From Bdellovibrionota bacterium (GTDB lineage Bacteria > Bdellovibrionota > Bdellovibrionia > Bdellovibrionales > JAMPXM01): a DNA stretch of 64,000 nucleotides. Below the pieces are notes generated by a model that was not told where the DNA came from, made no database searches, and saw only the letters and a list, made by a program, of their open reading frames with translations. The stretch is taken from the NCBI GenBank assembly GCA_963170185.1, contig CAUJGS010000025.1, positions 22,350-86,349 on the forward strand, written 5' to 3'. A program made the translations under genes and the position numbers. This document shows positions 25,653-34,835 of this stretch, in pieces. Numbering within the stretch: position 1 is the first letter of the stretch; each line of letters begins with the position of its first letter.

Positions 25653-26821
25653 TGCTCTAACAGAACTTTGGTGTTTTTATTCAGGTAGTAGCCGTTCTTA
25701 GCTCTGAAAATATATCGAGGCTTTTCGTAGTCAGGCTCGATCAGTTTTCTCAACCTCTTGATTGTCACGTAGATCTTATTGTCATGGACGGCAGGATCGT
25801 AATCCTGCTTCCAAACCTGCTTCACCAGGAACTCTTTCGAGTACACTTGGCCAGGCGTTTTCATAAACAAGCGCAGCATGTCCAAAAGAATGAACTGATT
25901 CTTAAAGTCCACGCGGCCTTTTTTGCGTTCCAAAACCGAATGCGAGCCCGCATCAAAAACGAGATCGTAGTCTTCTTTCGAAGTTACACCGAGATCGCCC
26001 AGTTGAGCGTCGATGTGGCGGCTCAAGTACTTAACGTTTTCAGGATCAGCCGATTTTTTAGCAAGCTTAAAGTACATGCGCGCCATGTCTGTCTCGCCCG
26101 AATCGCGATACGTCGCGGCCGTCGAGTACAGAAGCTGCAGGTACATGTAGAGGTTCTTTTCTTCGCGAAGCAGATCGTAGCAGTCCCAGAAGATCTCGAG
26201 GGCCTGATCGTACTTCTTCATTTTACGAAGAATATTGCCGTTCATCATTTGGCTCGAAAGCTTCAGATCACGAAGCTGCATAACCTGGAAGAAGACCTGA
26301 AGGTTGTAGATCTCTTTCAGAGCTTCGCTGAGACGATCGAGCGAATAGTAAGTGATCGCAAGACCGTTGATCGCGTAGCAGATGTCAGCCTTCTGATCGC
26401 TAGCCAACGCAATCGCGAGCGACTTCTGGAAATAGTCGAGAGCGACATCGAACTGATTCTTGTAGGCCGCGCAAATTCCAAGCGTGTAGTAGGTCTTTGC
26501 GTTGAGTTCAAAGCCCTCTTTCAAAACCAAGTCTTGCAAAGCTTCTTTGGTTTTGTTGATCGCCTCGGCATCTTCGCGCTCAGCATACATGCGCAAAAGA
26601 TGGTTCTGGCATTTCAGATATTTTTCGTAATCTTTGGTACGGAACGCCTCTTCGGAAGCCTGCTTAAACTTTTCGATCGCGATCTGAAAATCGCAACGCT
26701 CGTAATAAAGCTTCGCTAGCTCCATCAAAGCATCAAGAGGTGTTGCCGCTCCGGTTTGCGACGTGGAAACCGGGGGTTGAGGGTCGCGCTCGAGATTTGG
26801 AATGTCACTATTTTGCGCCAT
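25649..26821 (-). CDS. TPR protein with C-terminal winged-helix DNA-binding domain
   Basis: A 390-residue cytosolic protein. Residues ~28-250 are tandem TPR-like helical pairs, for example AKLYYERCDFQIAIEKFKQA and YYSLDRLSEALKEIYNL. Residues ~290-388 resemble an OmpR-type winged helix: FILLDMLRLFMKTPGQVYSK, VWKQDYDPAVHDNKIYVTIK, RLRKLIEP and YIFRAKNGYYL. The arrangement is the reverse of most SARP/BTAD regulators, with TPRs first and DNA binding last. TPRs may sense a protein partner. It is the first gene of an operon with the exported protein that follows. Confidence 0.85.
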   Translation of the reverse strand: MAQNSDIPNLERDPQPPVSTSQTGAATPLDALMELAKLYYERCDFQIAIEKFKQASEEAFRTKDYEKYLKCQNHLLRMYAEREDAEAINKTKEALQDLVLKEGFELNAKTYYTLGICAAYKNQFDVALDYFQKSLAIALASDQKADICYAINGLAITYYSLDRLSEALKEIYNLQVFFQVMQLRDLKLSSQMMNGNILRKMKKYDQALEIFWDCYDLLREEKNLYMYLQLLYSTAATYRDSGETDMARMYFKLAKKSADPENVKYLSRHIDAQLGDLGVTSKEDYDLVFDAGSHSVLERKKGRVDFKNQFILLDMLRLFMKTPGQVYSKEFLVKQVWKQDYDPAVHDNKIYVTIKRLRKLIEPDYEKPRYIFRAKNGYYLNKNTKVLLEQ

Positions 26822-26961
26822 ACCGCTAAAGCTTGCTCCGAACTATCTTAAATTATCTGTCCGCAGTTCGAGAGTGGTTCTTACACCGCCTTTCATGGCG
26901 GTCAACAGGCGGCAAAACAAAGACCGATGAATCTTGTCAGCCAGTAAGAGTTTCCTAAGGC

Positions 26962-27258
26962 TTACCGCGTCGGCTGACCGGCCGCAGCGGCGGCTTGAGA
27001 GCGGCACTCCAGGGGCGTGAGACCTGGAAGATCATAGAGCTCCCCGTCCAGATCGCCATTAACGCGGGAAGGCCTCGGTTTTGACTGCCTTTCAACCTGC
27101 AGCGCGCCGTCCCGCAGCAGCCCCTTTGGTTCAACGACAATTGAATCTATTTTTGGGCGGGCTCCTCGCGTCACATAGAGTTTCATCAACAAGGTGTCGG
27201 GCTTCAATCCCTGGAAGGCAAAAGCCCCCTCTTGCGCCGGCTCACTTAAGGATCGCAT
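26962..27258 (-). CDS. Possible small protein or truncated Ig-like domain protein
   Basis: A 98-codon frame with plausible amino-acid composition. FAFQGLKPDTLLMKLYVTRG resembles a strand pair of carboxypeptidase-regulatory or Ig-like folds. It has no signal peptide and no clear ribosome site. It could be a gene fragment or a spurious frame. Nothing else of note is seen in 26822-27481 apart from a short stem (CCGCC/GGCGG) at 26886-26901 and the 44-codon frame at 27314. Confidence 0.3.
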   Translation of the reverse strand: MRSLSEPAQEGAFAFQGLKPDTLLMKLYVTRGARPKIDSIVVEPKGLLRDGALQVERQSKPRPSRVNGDLDGELYDLPGLTPLECRSQAAAAAGQPTR

Positions 27259-27313
27259 CTTAAAAGACCACGAATCCGCGACCTATTACGCCGATTAAAC
27301 CTACACGGCGCCC

Positions 27314-27448
27314 ATGTCACTGAGTCGCGAAACTGCAAAACAGATCCGCGCAGAGCTTCCCGCATTCATCGAACGAATTGTGAAACTGGTTGGACCCTCA
27401 CCAAGTCAAACTGTACGCTGTCTGAACCTCGACTGGTTTACCTACTAA
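27314..27448 (+). CDS. Possible 44-residue small protein
   Basis: A short frame from ATG 27314 to TAA 27446-27448 with an amphipathic helix (ETAKQIRAELPAFIERIVKL) and a Cys/aromatic tail. No Shine-Dalgarno sequence is apparent. It lies 33 nt upstream of the CoA-binding gene and could be a leader peptide, a real small protein, or chance. Confidence 0.25.
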   Translation: MSLSRETAKQIRAELPAFIERIVKLVGPSPSQTVRCLNLDWFTY

Positions 27449-27481
27449 CCATTCCCACTCACTCAGAAGGAGGCGGTTCAG

Positions 27482-27892
27482 ATGAACGTCGCAGATTCGG
27501 AAATCAAAGCTCTGATGGAGAAATACAAAAAAATTGCCGTCTATGGCCTCAGCCCGGATGAAAGCAAATCGAGCCACGAAGTTCCTTCCTACATGCGAAA
27601 CCAGGGCTGGGACCTCGTCGGGACCTACCCCAAACCCCATGCGGAAGGTGGCTTCACCATCTACCCCACCTTGGCGGAAGTACCACCCGAGTATCGAAAA
27701 TTCGTCGATGTGTTCCGAAGCTCTGACAAAATTCCTGACGTCGTCGACGAAGTCCTAAGGGTGGGCGGAGTCGAAGTGCTTTGGCTGCAACTTGGAATCT
27801 CACATCCCGAAGCCGAAGCTCGAGCCGAGCGCGCTGGGATCAAAGTCGTATCCAATCGCTGCCTCGTCATCGAACACCGTCGTTGGTTTTAG
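27482..27892 (+). CDS. CoA-binding (YccU-like, Rossmann) protein
   Basis: A 136-residue protein with a perfect AGGAGG 9 nt upstream of ATG 27482. It is a single CoA-binding domain of the succinyl-CoA-synthetase type: IAVYGLSPDESKSSHEVPSY, VGTYPKPHAEG in the place of the usual VNP, FVDVFR, VEVLWLQLGI and VVSNRCLVIEHRR. The conserved Cys near the end is present. The biochemical role of these small CoA-binding proteins is not established. It is monocistronic, followed by the lon terminator on the other strand. Confidence 0.92.
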   Translation: MNVADSEIKALMEKYKKIAVYGLSPDESKSSHEVPSYMRNQGWDLVGTYPKPHAEGGFTIYPTLAEVPPEYRKFVDVFRSSDKIPDVVDEVLRVGGVEVLWLQLGISHPEAEARAERAGIKVVSNRCLVIEHRRWF

Positions 27893-27950
27893 CAACCGCA
27901 CACGCGGTGCCGATTCGTACTTCTAACGAGGTTTTTGAAACTCATCCCCA

Positions 27951-27983
27951 AAAAAAGAAGAGCGGCTCATTTCTGAACCGCTC
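27951..27983 (-). terminator. Intrinsic terminator of lon
   Basis: On the minus strand GAGCGG and CCGCTC pair with a 12-nt interior that can extend the stem (TTC/GAG region), followed by TTCTTTTTTT. It lies about 35 nt beyond the lon stop. Confidence 0.75.
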
Positions 27984-27991
27984 GACGCAAT

Positions 27992-28017
27992 GCAAATCAA
28001 AAAACAAGGAGGTACCT
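27992..28017 (-). repeat. 26-bp repeated 3'-UTR element, copy A (after lon)
   Basis: This 26-bp sequence recurs at 30851-30876 with one mismatch. It directly follows the lon stop codon. In mRNA sense it reads AGGTACCTCCTTG, then TTTTTTGATTTGC. Both copies sit between a stop codon and a terminator hairpin. Confidence 0.7.
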
Positions 28018-30534
28018 TCAGTGGGTCTGAAGTTCGTGGCCTTGGTGTTGAGGTTTTACACCTGAACCACGCTCCGGACGATTCTTGAACAGCTCTTTGG
28101 GATTCTTGATATCCAGAGCGTTGACCAAGACTTGATCGACGTGATCGACCAAGATGATCTTCAGCTCCTTCAAGACTTCCTTAGGGATGTCCTTGATGTC
28201 CTTTTCGTTCTCTTTCGGGCAGATGATCGTGCGGATGCCACCGCGGTGAGCCGCAAGGACCTTTTCCTTAAGTCCACCAATCGCAAGCACGCGACCACGA
28301 AGTGTCACTTCGCCCGTCATCGCAACCGTGCGACGAACCGGGATCTTCATACACGCCGAGACAATCGAATTCGTGATTGCACATCCTGCCGACGGACCGT
28401 CTTTTGGAATCGCACCCTCTGGAACGTGGATATGAATATCAACGTTCGAGAAGTATTCTTTGTCGAGAGCAAACAGTGGCCCACGCGAGCGCACGTAGCT
28501 CATCGCCGCCGAGCAGCTCTCTTTCATTACATCGCCAAGCTGACCCGTGACTGTGAACTTGCCCTTGCCCGGAACAACCGTGACTTCGATCGGGAGAAGA
28601 TCTCCGCCGACCTCGGTGTAGGCCATGCCGTTGGTGAGACCGATTTCGTTATCCTCTTCGATCTTGCCATGCTTGTACTTGTGCGGCCCGAGAAGCTCGA
28701 TAAGTTTCTTCGGCGTGACGATGAAGCCCTTGGCGTACTTTCCGCCCTTGCCCTTCAAAGTCTTCTTCTCTTTTGTCGCGCCACCCGCTTTGGTTTCGGC
28801 GATGGCTTTTTCTTTGATCAGAACCGTCGCCACTTTCCGGCACACGTTTGCCACCTGACGCTCCAGGTTTCGCACACCAGCTTCGCGTGTGTAGAACTGA
28901 ATCAACTGACGAATCGTCTGATCGGGAATGGAAACCTTGTAATCCGTAAGTCCGTGCATCTTAAGCTGCTTCGGCACGAGGTACTTCTTTGAGATAAAGA
29001 ACTTCTCGCTTTCGATGTAGCCTTCGATATTGATGACTTCCATACGATCCAAAAGTGGACGCGGGATCGTGTACAGCGAGTTCGCCGTCGTCACGAACAT
29101 ACACTTCGAAAGGTCGTAATCGACTTCCAAGTAGTGATCGTTGAACGTCGAGTTTTGCTCTGGATCCAAAACTTCAAGCAATGCCGACGACGGATCGCCG
29201 CGGAAGTCGCTCGACATTTTGTCGATTTCATCCAAAAGCAGAACTGGGTTACCAGTGTCTGTTTTGCGAAGAGCTTGAAGAACTTTACCTGGCATCGCTC
29301 CAACGTATGTTTTCCTGTGTCCGCGGATCTCAGCCTCATCACGAACCCCGCCAAGCGAGATTCGAGCAAAGCTTCGGTTCAAGGATTTTGCAATTGATCG
29401 CGCAAGCGATGTCTTACCGACACCGGGAGGTCCAACAAGACACAAGATTGGTCCACGCATGTCTGGCGAAATCGCCTGTACCGCAAGATGCTCAAGAATA
29501 CGTTCTTTTACTTTCTCAAGACCCCAATGATCTTCATCCAAAATACGTTCGGCTTCGCCGATGTCGTGTTTATCCGTCGAATAATTCTGCCAAGGCAGCC
29601 CCAGCATCCAGTCGATGTAGTTACGAACAACAGTCGCTTCAGCCGACATCGGAGACATCATCTTAAGCTTCTTGATCTCCTTCATCGTCTTTTCACGAGC
29701 TTCGGTAGACATCTTTTTCTTCTTAGTCTGCTCTTCAAGCTCTTGAATCTCGGCTTGGTAATCGTCTTTTTCACCGAGCTCTTTTTGAATCGCCTGCATT
29801 TGCTCGTTTAGGTAGTACTCCTTCTGCGAGCGCTCCATTTGCTTTTTCACGCGCGTGCGAATCTTCTTCTCGACCTCGAGAATTTCGATTTCGCCCGACA
29901 TCATTTCCAAAAGCTGTTCGAGACGTTTTCCTGGGTCGTTTAGCTCAAGAATCTTTTGCTTATCTTCGAGCTTCAGATTCATCTGTGCGGCGATGATATC
30001 GGCAAGCTCCGAAGACGCTTCGATATTTGTCACCTTCATCAGAATTTCTGGTGGGATGCGCTTGTTGAGCTTCACGTATTGTTCGAACGTCGCCTTCACC
30101 GAACGCATCAGCGCTTGGATCTCGACCTCGCGCTCACTGACTTCCGGAAGGTCTTTCACTTCCACCATGAAGAAACCTTCGTTTGCTACATAGCGCTCGA
30201 TTTTCACTCGACGCTTACCTTCGACAAGTACTTTCACTGTGCCGTCGGGCAAGCGAAGCAGCTGAATGATCGAACCCACTGTGCCGACATCATAGATGTC
30301 CGTCGCCTCAGGGTTGTTCGTCTTCGCATCGCGCTGAGCTGCGAGCACGATATCGAGTTGTTTCGACATCGCCTCCTCAAGCGCGTTGATAGATTTTTCG
30401 CGACCTACGAAAAGCGGCATCATCATATGCGGGAAAATGATGAGATCCCGCAATGGAAGCATCGGCAATGTATGCGTTGCTGCTTCTCCGCCACTTGTTT
30501 TGTCGGCTGTCTTATCCTGTTTGCGTCCCGACAT
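28018..30534 (-). CDS. lon: ATP-dependent protease Lon
   Basis: 838 residues from ATG 30534, which has GGAGGAGGGG upstream; a 12-codon longer frame is open. The N-terminal substrate-binding domain (~28-220, [20 protein letters not shown]) is followed by a coiled coil. The AAA+ module has Walker [10 protein letters not shown] and Walker [13 protein letters not shown]. The S16 protease domain has the catalytic Ser in PKDGPSAG and Lys in [14 protein letters not shown]. Lon degrades misfolded and regulatory proteins in the cytoplasm. A Lys/Gly-rich insert ([19 protein letters not shown]) precedes the protease domain. It follows clpX on the same strand with a terminator between. Confidence 0.99.
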   Translation of the reverse strand: MSGRKQDKTADKTSGGEAATHTLPMLPLRDLIIFPHMMMPLFVGREKSINALEEAMSKQLDIVLAAQRDAKTNNPEATDIYDVGTVGSIIQLLRLPDGTVKVLVEGKRRVKIERYVANEGFFMVEVKDLPEVSEREVEIQALMRSVKATFEQYVKLNKRIPPEILMKVTNIEASSELADIIAAQMNLKLEDKQKILELNDPGKRLEQLLEMMSGEIEILEVEKKIRTRVKKQMERSQKEYYLNEQMQAIQKELGEKDDYQAEIQELEEQTKKKKMSTEAREKTMKEIKKLKMMSPMSAEATVVRNYIDWMLGLPWQNYSTDKHDIGEAERILDEDHWGLEKVKERILEHLAVQAISPDMRGPILCLVGPPGVGKTSLARSIAKSLNRSFARISLGGVRDEAEIRGHRKTYVGAMPGKVLQALRKTDTGNPVLLLDEIDKMSSDFRGDPSSALLEVLDPEQNSTFNDHYLEVDYDLSKCMFVTTANSLYTIPRPLLDRMEVINIEGYIESEKFFISKKYLVPKQLKMHGLTDYKVSIPDQTIRQLIQFYTREAGVRNLERQVANVCRKVATVLIKEKAIAETKAGGATKEKKTLKGKGGKYAKGFIVTPKKLIELLGPHKYKHGKIEEDNEIGLTNGMAYTEVGGDLLPIEVTVVPGKGKFTVTGQLGDVMKESCSAAMSYVRSRGPLFALDKEYFSNVDIHIHVPEGAIPKDGPSAGCAITNSIVSACMKIPVRRTVAMTGEVTLRGRVLAIGGLKEKVLAAHRGGIRTIICPKENEKDIKDIPKEVLKELKIILVDHVDQVLVNALDIKNPKELFKNRPERGSGVKPQHQGHELQTH

Positions 30535-30806
30535 AGGCCCCTCCTCCGTGGTGTCTATAGGAACCTCCAAATCGGAGGTCCTTCCTTAATGATGGCAGAC
30601 CCGGGCCAGAGAGCAATCGGTCAATTGAGGTTCGTCGAAAGTTCGCCAAAATGCGTTTGGCCCTCGGCCTAACTCAACTAGGCTCGAGCCTCGTTTAGAA
30701 GGACGAATAAAAAGATTTCGTGAAGCCAAACCTGGGAACGCCATAAGCAATGCCTATGGTTCTAGACCAACGTCCAAACCAGCCGAAGAGGCCGCCTGCT
30801 CGCGCC

Positions 30807-30839
30807 GAAAAACAAAACGGCCACCGTTTCCGGCAGCCG
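30807..30839 (-). terminator. Intrinsic terminator of clpX
   Basis: On the minus strand CGGCTGCCG-GAAA-CGGTGGCCG forms a nine-pair stem with two G-T wobbles and a GAAA tetraloop, followed by TTTTGTTTTT. Confidence 0.85.
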
Positions 30840-30850
30840 CTTGACTCAGC

Positions 30851-30876
30851 GCAAATCAAAAAACAAGGCGGTACCT
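30851..30876 (-). repeat. 26-bp repeated 3'-UTR element, copy B (after clpX)
   Basis: The second copy of the element at 27992-28017, with one mismatch (CCG for CCT in mRNA sense). It starts 5 nt after the clpX stop and precedes the clpX terminator. The rest of 30535-30881 is the lon upstream region, where I see no convincing promoter or heat-shock site. Confidence 0.7.
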
Positions 30877-30881
30877 GTAGC

Positions 30882-32177
30882 CTAAGCGCCTTGTTTCTTT
30901 TGGGCTTCGGACTCTTCTAGCGCTCGCATTTCGTCGTCGGTGCGATACACGAGAGTCGGCTGCTTTTTATTGACGATGGTTTCTTCGTCGATGATGCACT
31001 CTTTGACGTTCGTCTTCGATGGGATTTCGAACATCACGTCAAGCATCGCCGTCTCGATGACGCCGCGAAGACCGCGGGCTCCCGTCTTGCGAACCAAAGC
31101 TTGCTTCGCGATCGCGCGCAGCGCTTCGTCGGTGAATTTCAAATCCACTTTCTCGTAAGCCATAAGCTTTGCGTACTGTTTCGTGAGCGCATTTTTAGGT
31201 TTAACGAGAATGTCGATCAAAGCCTCTTCACTTAGCGGATCAAGTACCGCCGTTACCGGCATACGACCGATGAATTCCGGAATAAGACCGAACTTCACCA
31301 AATCATCTGGCTCGACGAACTGAAGAATGTTTTCTCCGGCGTCGCGCTCGCTTGACGAGCGAATGTCGGCACCGATTCCAAGCGACTTCGAAGAACGACG
31401 GTTTTCGATGACTTTATCAAGACCAACAAACGCTCCACCTACGATGAAGAGGATGTTGCTGGTGTCGACTTGAATGAATTCCTGCTGCGGATGCTTACGA
31501 CCACCTTTAGGCGGAAGGTTTGCAACCGTGCCTTCAAGAATCTTCAAAAGAGCCTGCTGAACGCCCTCACCCGAAACGTCACGTGTGATCGATGGGTTTT
31601 CGCTCTTACGAGAAATCTTATCGATCTCGTCGACGTAGATAACGCCTTTTTGCGCCTTTTCGACATCGTAGTCAGCCGCTTGCAAGAGATTCAGAACCAC
31701 GTTCTCAACGTCTTCACCAACGTAACCGGCTTCTGTCAAAGTCGTCGCATCGGCCATCGCAAACGGGACGTTCAAGATCTTCGCAATGGTTTGCGCAAGA
31801 AGCGTCTTACCCGAACCTGTTGGACCAATCAGAAGGATGTTCGACTTCTGAATTTCGACTTCATCCTTACGGCCACCCATGGCGTTGATACGCTTGTAGT
31901 GGTTGTGAACCGCAACCGCGAGCGATTTCTTGGCGCGCTCTTGGCCGATCACATAATCATCGAGGTAATTTTTGATATCGAGAGGTTTAGGAACTTTCAG
32001 CGACGGCTTCACCGTCTCTTCACGATCTTTTTCCTCGGCAATGATGTCGTTACAAAGCTCAATACACTCGTCGCAAATGTAAACGCCCGGTCCTGCGATA
32101 AGTTTTTTCACCTCGTTCTGCGTTTTGTTACAGAACGAACAGCGAAGTATTCCTGAGCCAGATTCTTTCTTATTCAT
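30882..32177 (-). CDS. clpX: ClpX, ATPase subunit of ClpXP
   Basis: 431 residues from ATG 32177, which has AGGAAG upstream; a GTG two codons earlier is in frame. An N-terminal C4 zinc finger (CSFCNKTQ, then CDECIELC) is followed by an AAA+ module: Walker A GPTGSGKT, Walker [11 protein letters not shown], pore motif GYVGED and sensor II GARGLR. An IGF-like ClpP-binding loop (LGIGADI region) is less clear. ClpX unfolds tagged proteins and feeds them to ClpP. It lies directly downstream of clpP. Confidence 0.99.
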   Translation of the reverse strand: MNKKESGSGILRCSFCNKTQNEVKKLIAGPGVYICDECIELCNDIIAEEKDREETVKPSLKVPKPLDIKNYLDDYVIGQERAKKSLAVAVHNHYKRINAMGGRKDEVEIQKSNILLIGPTGSGKTLLAQTIAKILNVPFAMADATTLTEAGYVGEDVENVVLNLLQAADYDVEKAQKGVIYVDEIDKISRKSENPSITRDVSGEGVQQALLKILEGTVANLPPKGGRKHPQQEFIQVDTSNILFIVGGAFVGLDKVIENRRSSKSLGIGADIRSSSERDAGENILQFVEPDDLVKFGLIPEFIGRMPVTAVLDPLSEEALIDILVKPKNALTKQYAKLMAYEKVDLKFTDEALRAIAKQALVRKTGARGLRGVIETAMLDVMFEIPSKTNVKECIIDEETIVNKKQPTLVYRTDDEMRALEESEAQKKQGA

Positions 32178-32220
32178 CGTCACTTCCTACTAGCTGGTTC
32201 CTAGCCGATCAAGTCGCTGA

Positions 32221-32823
32221 TTAAGCCTTCGAGCCCTTACGCACTTTCACAACGTGGTCGACAATTCCCCACTCCAAAGCCTCGTTCGCGCTCAGATAAA
32301 AATCCCGATCCATCGCTTTGTCGAGAGTGTCGTAATCTTTACCTGTGTGCGCCGCATAGATTTCTGTCAGACGCTTTTTCGTGTTCAACATTTCGTTAGC
32401 CGCGATCTCGATATCGCTCGCCTGCCCCGACAATCCGCCCATGATATGCGGTTGATGCAGCATGACTCGCGCGTGCGGCAGAATGTAACGCTTTCCCTTC
32501 GCGCCCGCGTTGAGAAGCAGCGAGCCCATGCTCGCGGCAAGACCAATGCAAGTCGTTGCCACGTCGCACTTCACAAACTGCATGATGTCGTAAATCCCAA
32601 GCCCCGAGGACACCGAGCCACCTGGAGAGTTGATGTAGAGCTGAATATCTTTATCTGGATTGTCAGCTTCCAAGAAAAGCATCTGCGCAATCACGGCGTT
32701 CGCCACGTCGTCATTGATCGCCGTCCCAAGAATGATGATCCGGTCTTTAAGAAGACGAGAATAGATGTCGTAACTTCTTTCACCGCGAGCCGTCTGCTCT
32801 ACAACGATCGGTATAAGCGCCAC
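32221..32823 (-). CDS. clpP: ClpP protease subunit
   Basis: A 200-residue serine protease beginning with GTG. The catalytic triad is Ser98 (GLAASMGS), His123 (MLHQPH) and Asp172 (MDRD). YINSPGGSV is the family's oxyanion-hole strand. It assembles into a tetradecameric chamber with ClpX as unfoldase. It is the first gene of the clpP-clpX-lon series, 43 nt before clpX. The 318 bp to pepA on the other side must hold divergent promoters; I could not define them. Confidence 0.99.
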   Translation of the reverse strand: MALIPIVVEQTARGERSYDIYSRLLKDRIIILGTAINDDVANAVIAQMLFLEADNPDKDIQLYINSPGGSVSSGLGIYDIMQFVKCDVATTCIGLAASMGSLLLNAGAKGKRYILPHARVMLHQPHIMGGLSGQASDIEIAANEMLNTKKRLTEIYAAHTGKDYDTLDKAMDRDFYLSANEALEWGIVDHVVKVRKGSKA

Positions 32824-33141
32824 TGCTTCAAACCCCTTGCAATTCGATCCCGTACAGCCATTTAAATGCTTTACGGCAGTTACCTATCGGTCAGACGCTC
32901 CGTAAATTGAAGCGGACCTTGAAGCGATCCATGAAACAATCTCATGGTCCAACCCTTCTATCGTCTCAGATCGGACATCCAACTTCATGTTGCACAAGGT
33001 CGAGGTGGACGAAAGCCTCTGTTTCCACATCGCGTCGGCGAAAAATTCATCGCTCGGCGAAAGTCTTGAGTGCCCCAAAAGCGCACACTCTACTAAGCTG
33101 TCCCACTCATAACCGTGCTTGAGGAATAAGGTCTAAAAATT

Positions 33142-34704
33142 ATGAAACTCGAACTCTTGAAATCGTCGTTTGAACAAATCTCGTCTGATCTCGTCGTCGT
33201 CTTCGCAACTAAAGCCGCCGCGAAAGACACCGGAAAAGAATCCGGAAAAAAAGCAGACAAAAAAGACAAAGAGCAAAAGCCGAAAGTCACCGTCGAAGGT
33301 CTTGGAAAAACCGGAACAGCGACAGTCACTGAGAAAATCGCCTCGGCATTGGAAGATGGCAGCCTCTCGGCAAGCGCTTGCGAATTTGTACTCTTCCGCG
33401 ACGCAAAAGTTGCGCAAGCCCGCCACCTGGCCGTTGTCGGCCTAGGAGAAGTCAAAGACATCACCGCGGAAGTTATCCGCCAAGCCGTCGCGACGGCGTT
33501 CACAAGTGCTAAGGCGGCAAAAGCGAAGTCCGTTTCCTTTGCGATGGATTCCCTCGCTCATAACTCGCTTTCACCGGAAATCGTGATGCAGGCGGCGGCC
33601 GAGGGTGCGGCTCTCGCGAGCTACTCGTTCCACGAGTTCAAAAGCGGCAAAAAAGACGATGGCGTTACGACCGTCCACTTTGTTTCAACTTCGAAAAACA
33701 AAGGCCAAGAAAAAGGCCTCGAAACCGCGACCGTTCTTGCGGAGTGCGTGAATTTCTCACGTTGGCTTGGCGACCGTCCGGGCAACCGCATGACTCCCAC
33801 GATCCTAGCGGAAGAAACCGCAAAAGCAGCCAAGGGCACAAAACTGAAAGTCACTGTCTGGGACAAGGCAAAAATCAAAACCGAGAAGATGAATTCGTTC
33901 CTTTCGGTTTCTCTCGGCTCATCGCAGGACCCAAAGTTCATCATCATGGAATACAAGGGCGCTGCCGCTTCGAAGAAGCCGGTTTGCTTCGTTGGAAAAG
34001 GCCTGACTTTTGATTCGGGTGGTATCTCGATTAAGCCTTCGGGCGGCATGGAAGAAATGAAGTACGACATGTGTGGTGGCGCCAACGTCATCGGCACCAT
34101 GCTCGCGATCGCGAAACTCGGCCTCAAGGTCAACGCCATCGGCCTCGTACCAGCTACCGAAAACATGCCGGGCCCAAGCGCCAACAAACCGGGCGACATC
34201 GTGATTGCCCGCAACGGCAAGTCGATCGAAGTGAACAACACGGATGCGGAAGGCCGCCTAATCCTTAACGACGCACTCGTGTACGCGTGCGAACAAAAGC
34301 CGGCCGCGATCTTCGATGCTGCGACTTTGACTGGCGCGATGGTTGTGGCTCTTGGCAACATCCACACGGGCTTCTTCACTCGCAACGACAAACTCGCTGC
34401 CAAGGTCGACGCCGCGGCGAAATCCACCGGCGAGCTCGTATGGCGCATGCCGCTTGTGGACTTCCACGCACGCGACATGAAAGGCACGTACGCGGATCTT
34501 TCCAACATCAGCTCCGGAAAAGGCGCTGGCTCGGCGACGGCGGCAGCGTTCCTCGAGAACTTCGTTGATAAAGATATTCCTTGGGCGCACTTCGATATCG
34601 CAGGCACAGGCTGGCACAACGGCGACCGCTTCCCTTACAACCCACGTAAAGGGGCGTCCGGTGCGATGATCCGTACCTTCGTCGAGCTGGCGCAAGCGTT
34701 CTAA
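33142..34704 (+). CDS. pepA: Leucyl aminopeptidase (M17)
   Basis: A 520-residue cytosolic metallo-aminopeptidase. The C-terminal catalytic domain is intact: VGKGLTFDSGGISIKPSGGM, YDMCGGANVIG and the M17 signature NTDAEGRLIL. TLTGAMVVALG also fits. The N-terminal domain carries an unusual low-complexity Lys-rich insert at ~28-50 (KDTGKESGKKADKKDKEQK) not typical of PepA. It removes N-terminal residues from peptides, including those released by the Clp and Lon proteases encoded next door. Confidence 0.97.
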   Translation: MKLELLKSSFEQISSDLVVVFATKAAAKDTGKESGKKADKKDKEQKPKVTVEGLGKTGTATVTEKIASALEDGSLSASACEFVLFRDAKVAQARHLAVVGLGEVKDITAEVIRQAVATAFTSAKAAKAKSVSFAMDSLAHNSLSPEIVMQAAAEGAALASYSFHEFKSGKKDDGVTTVHFVSTSKNKGQEKGLETATVLAECVNFSRWLGDRPGNRMTPTILAEETAKAAKGTKLKVTVWDKAKIKTEKMNSFLSVSLGSSQDPKFIIMEYKGAAASKKPVCFVGKGLTFDSGGISIKPSGGMEEMKYDMCGGANVIGTMLAIAKLGLKVNAIGLVPATENMPGPSANKPGDIVIARNGKSIEVNNTDAEGRLILNDALVYACEQKPAAIFDAATLTGAMVVALGNIHTGFFTRNDKLAAKVDAAAKSTGELVWRMPLVDFHARDMKGTYADLSNISSGKGAGSATAAAFLENFVDKDIPWAHFDIAGTGWHNGDRFPYNPRKGASGAMIRTFVELAQAF

Positions 34705-34750
34705 TCGCTGCCGACAATCAAGGCCGCAATCACGACCTTCGTCGGTGCGG

Positions 34751-34778
34751 AAAAAAGGGGGCTTCGGTCCCCTTTTTT
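34751..34778 (+). terminator. Intrinsic terminator of pepA
   Basis: AAAAAAGGGG-GCTTCGGT-CCCCTTTTTT is a strong stem with a UUCG-type loop and a T tract. It could work on both strands. Confidence 0.9.
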
Positions 34779-34788
34779 GTTCACCGTT

Positions 34789-34815
34789 TTAAGTCGAGAC
34801 GTATTTCGCCGATAG
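34789..34815 (+). promoter_or_regulatory. Sigma-28 (FliA)-like promoter
   Basis: TTAAGTCG, 11 nt, then GCCGATAG. The known FliA consensus is TAAAGTTT-N11-GCCGATAA, so the spacing is exact, the -10 matches 7 of 8 and the -35 matches 5 of 8. The predicted transcript start (~34822) leaves a short leader with GGGAG before ATG 34836. Confidence 0.55.
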
Positions 34816-34835
34816 GTTTCATGGGAGATCACGAC

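Noticed and set aside
26886..26901. Stem CCGCC/GGCGG as terminator
   Set aside because: No T tract follows on either strand and it is not placed after a gene end.
28132..30672. Plus-strand frames across lon
   Set aside because: Lon is certain on the minus strand; these frames are its antisense shadows.
32884..33078. 64-codon minus frame between clpP and pepA
   Set aside because: No ribosome site, random composition, and it fills the space needed for divergent promoters.
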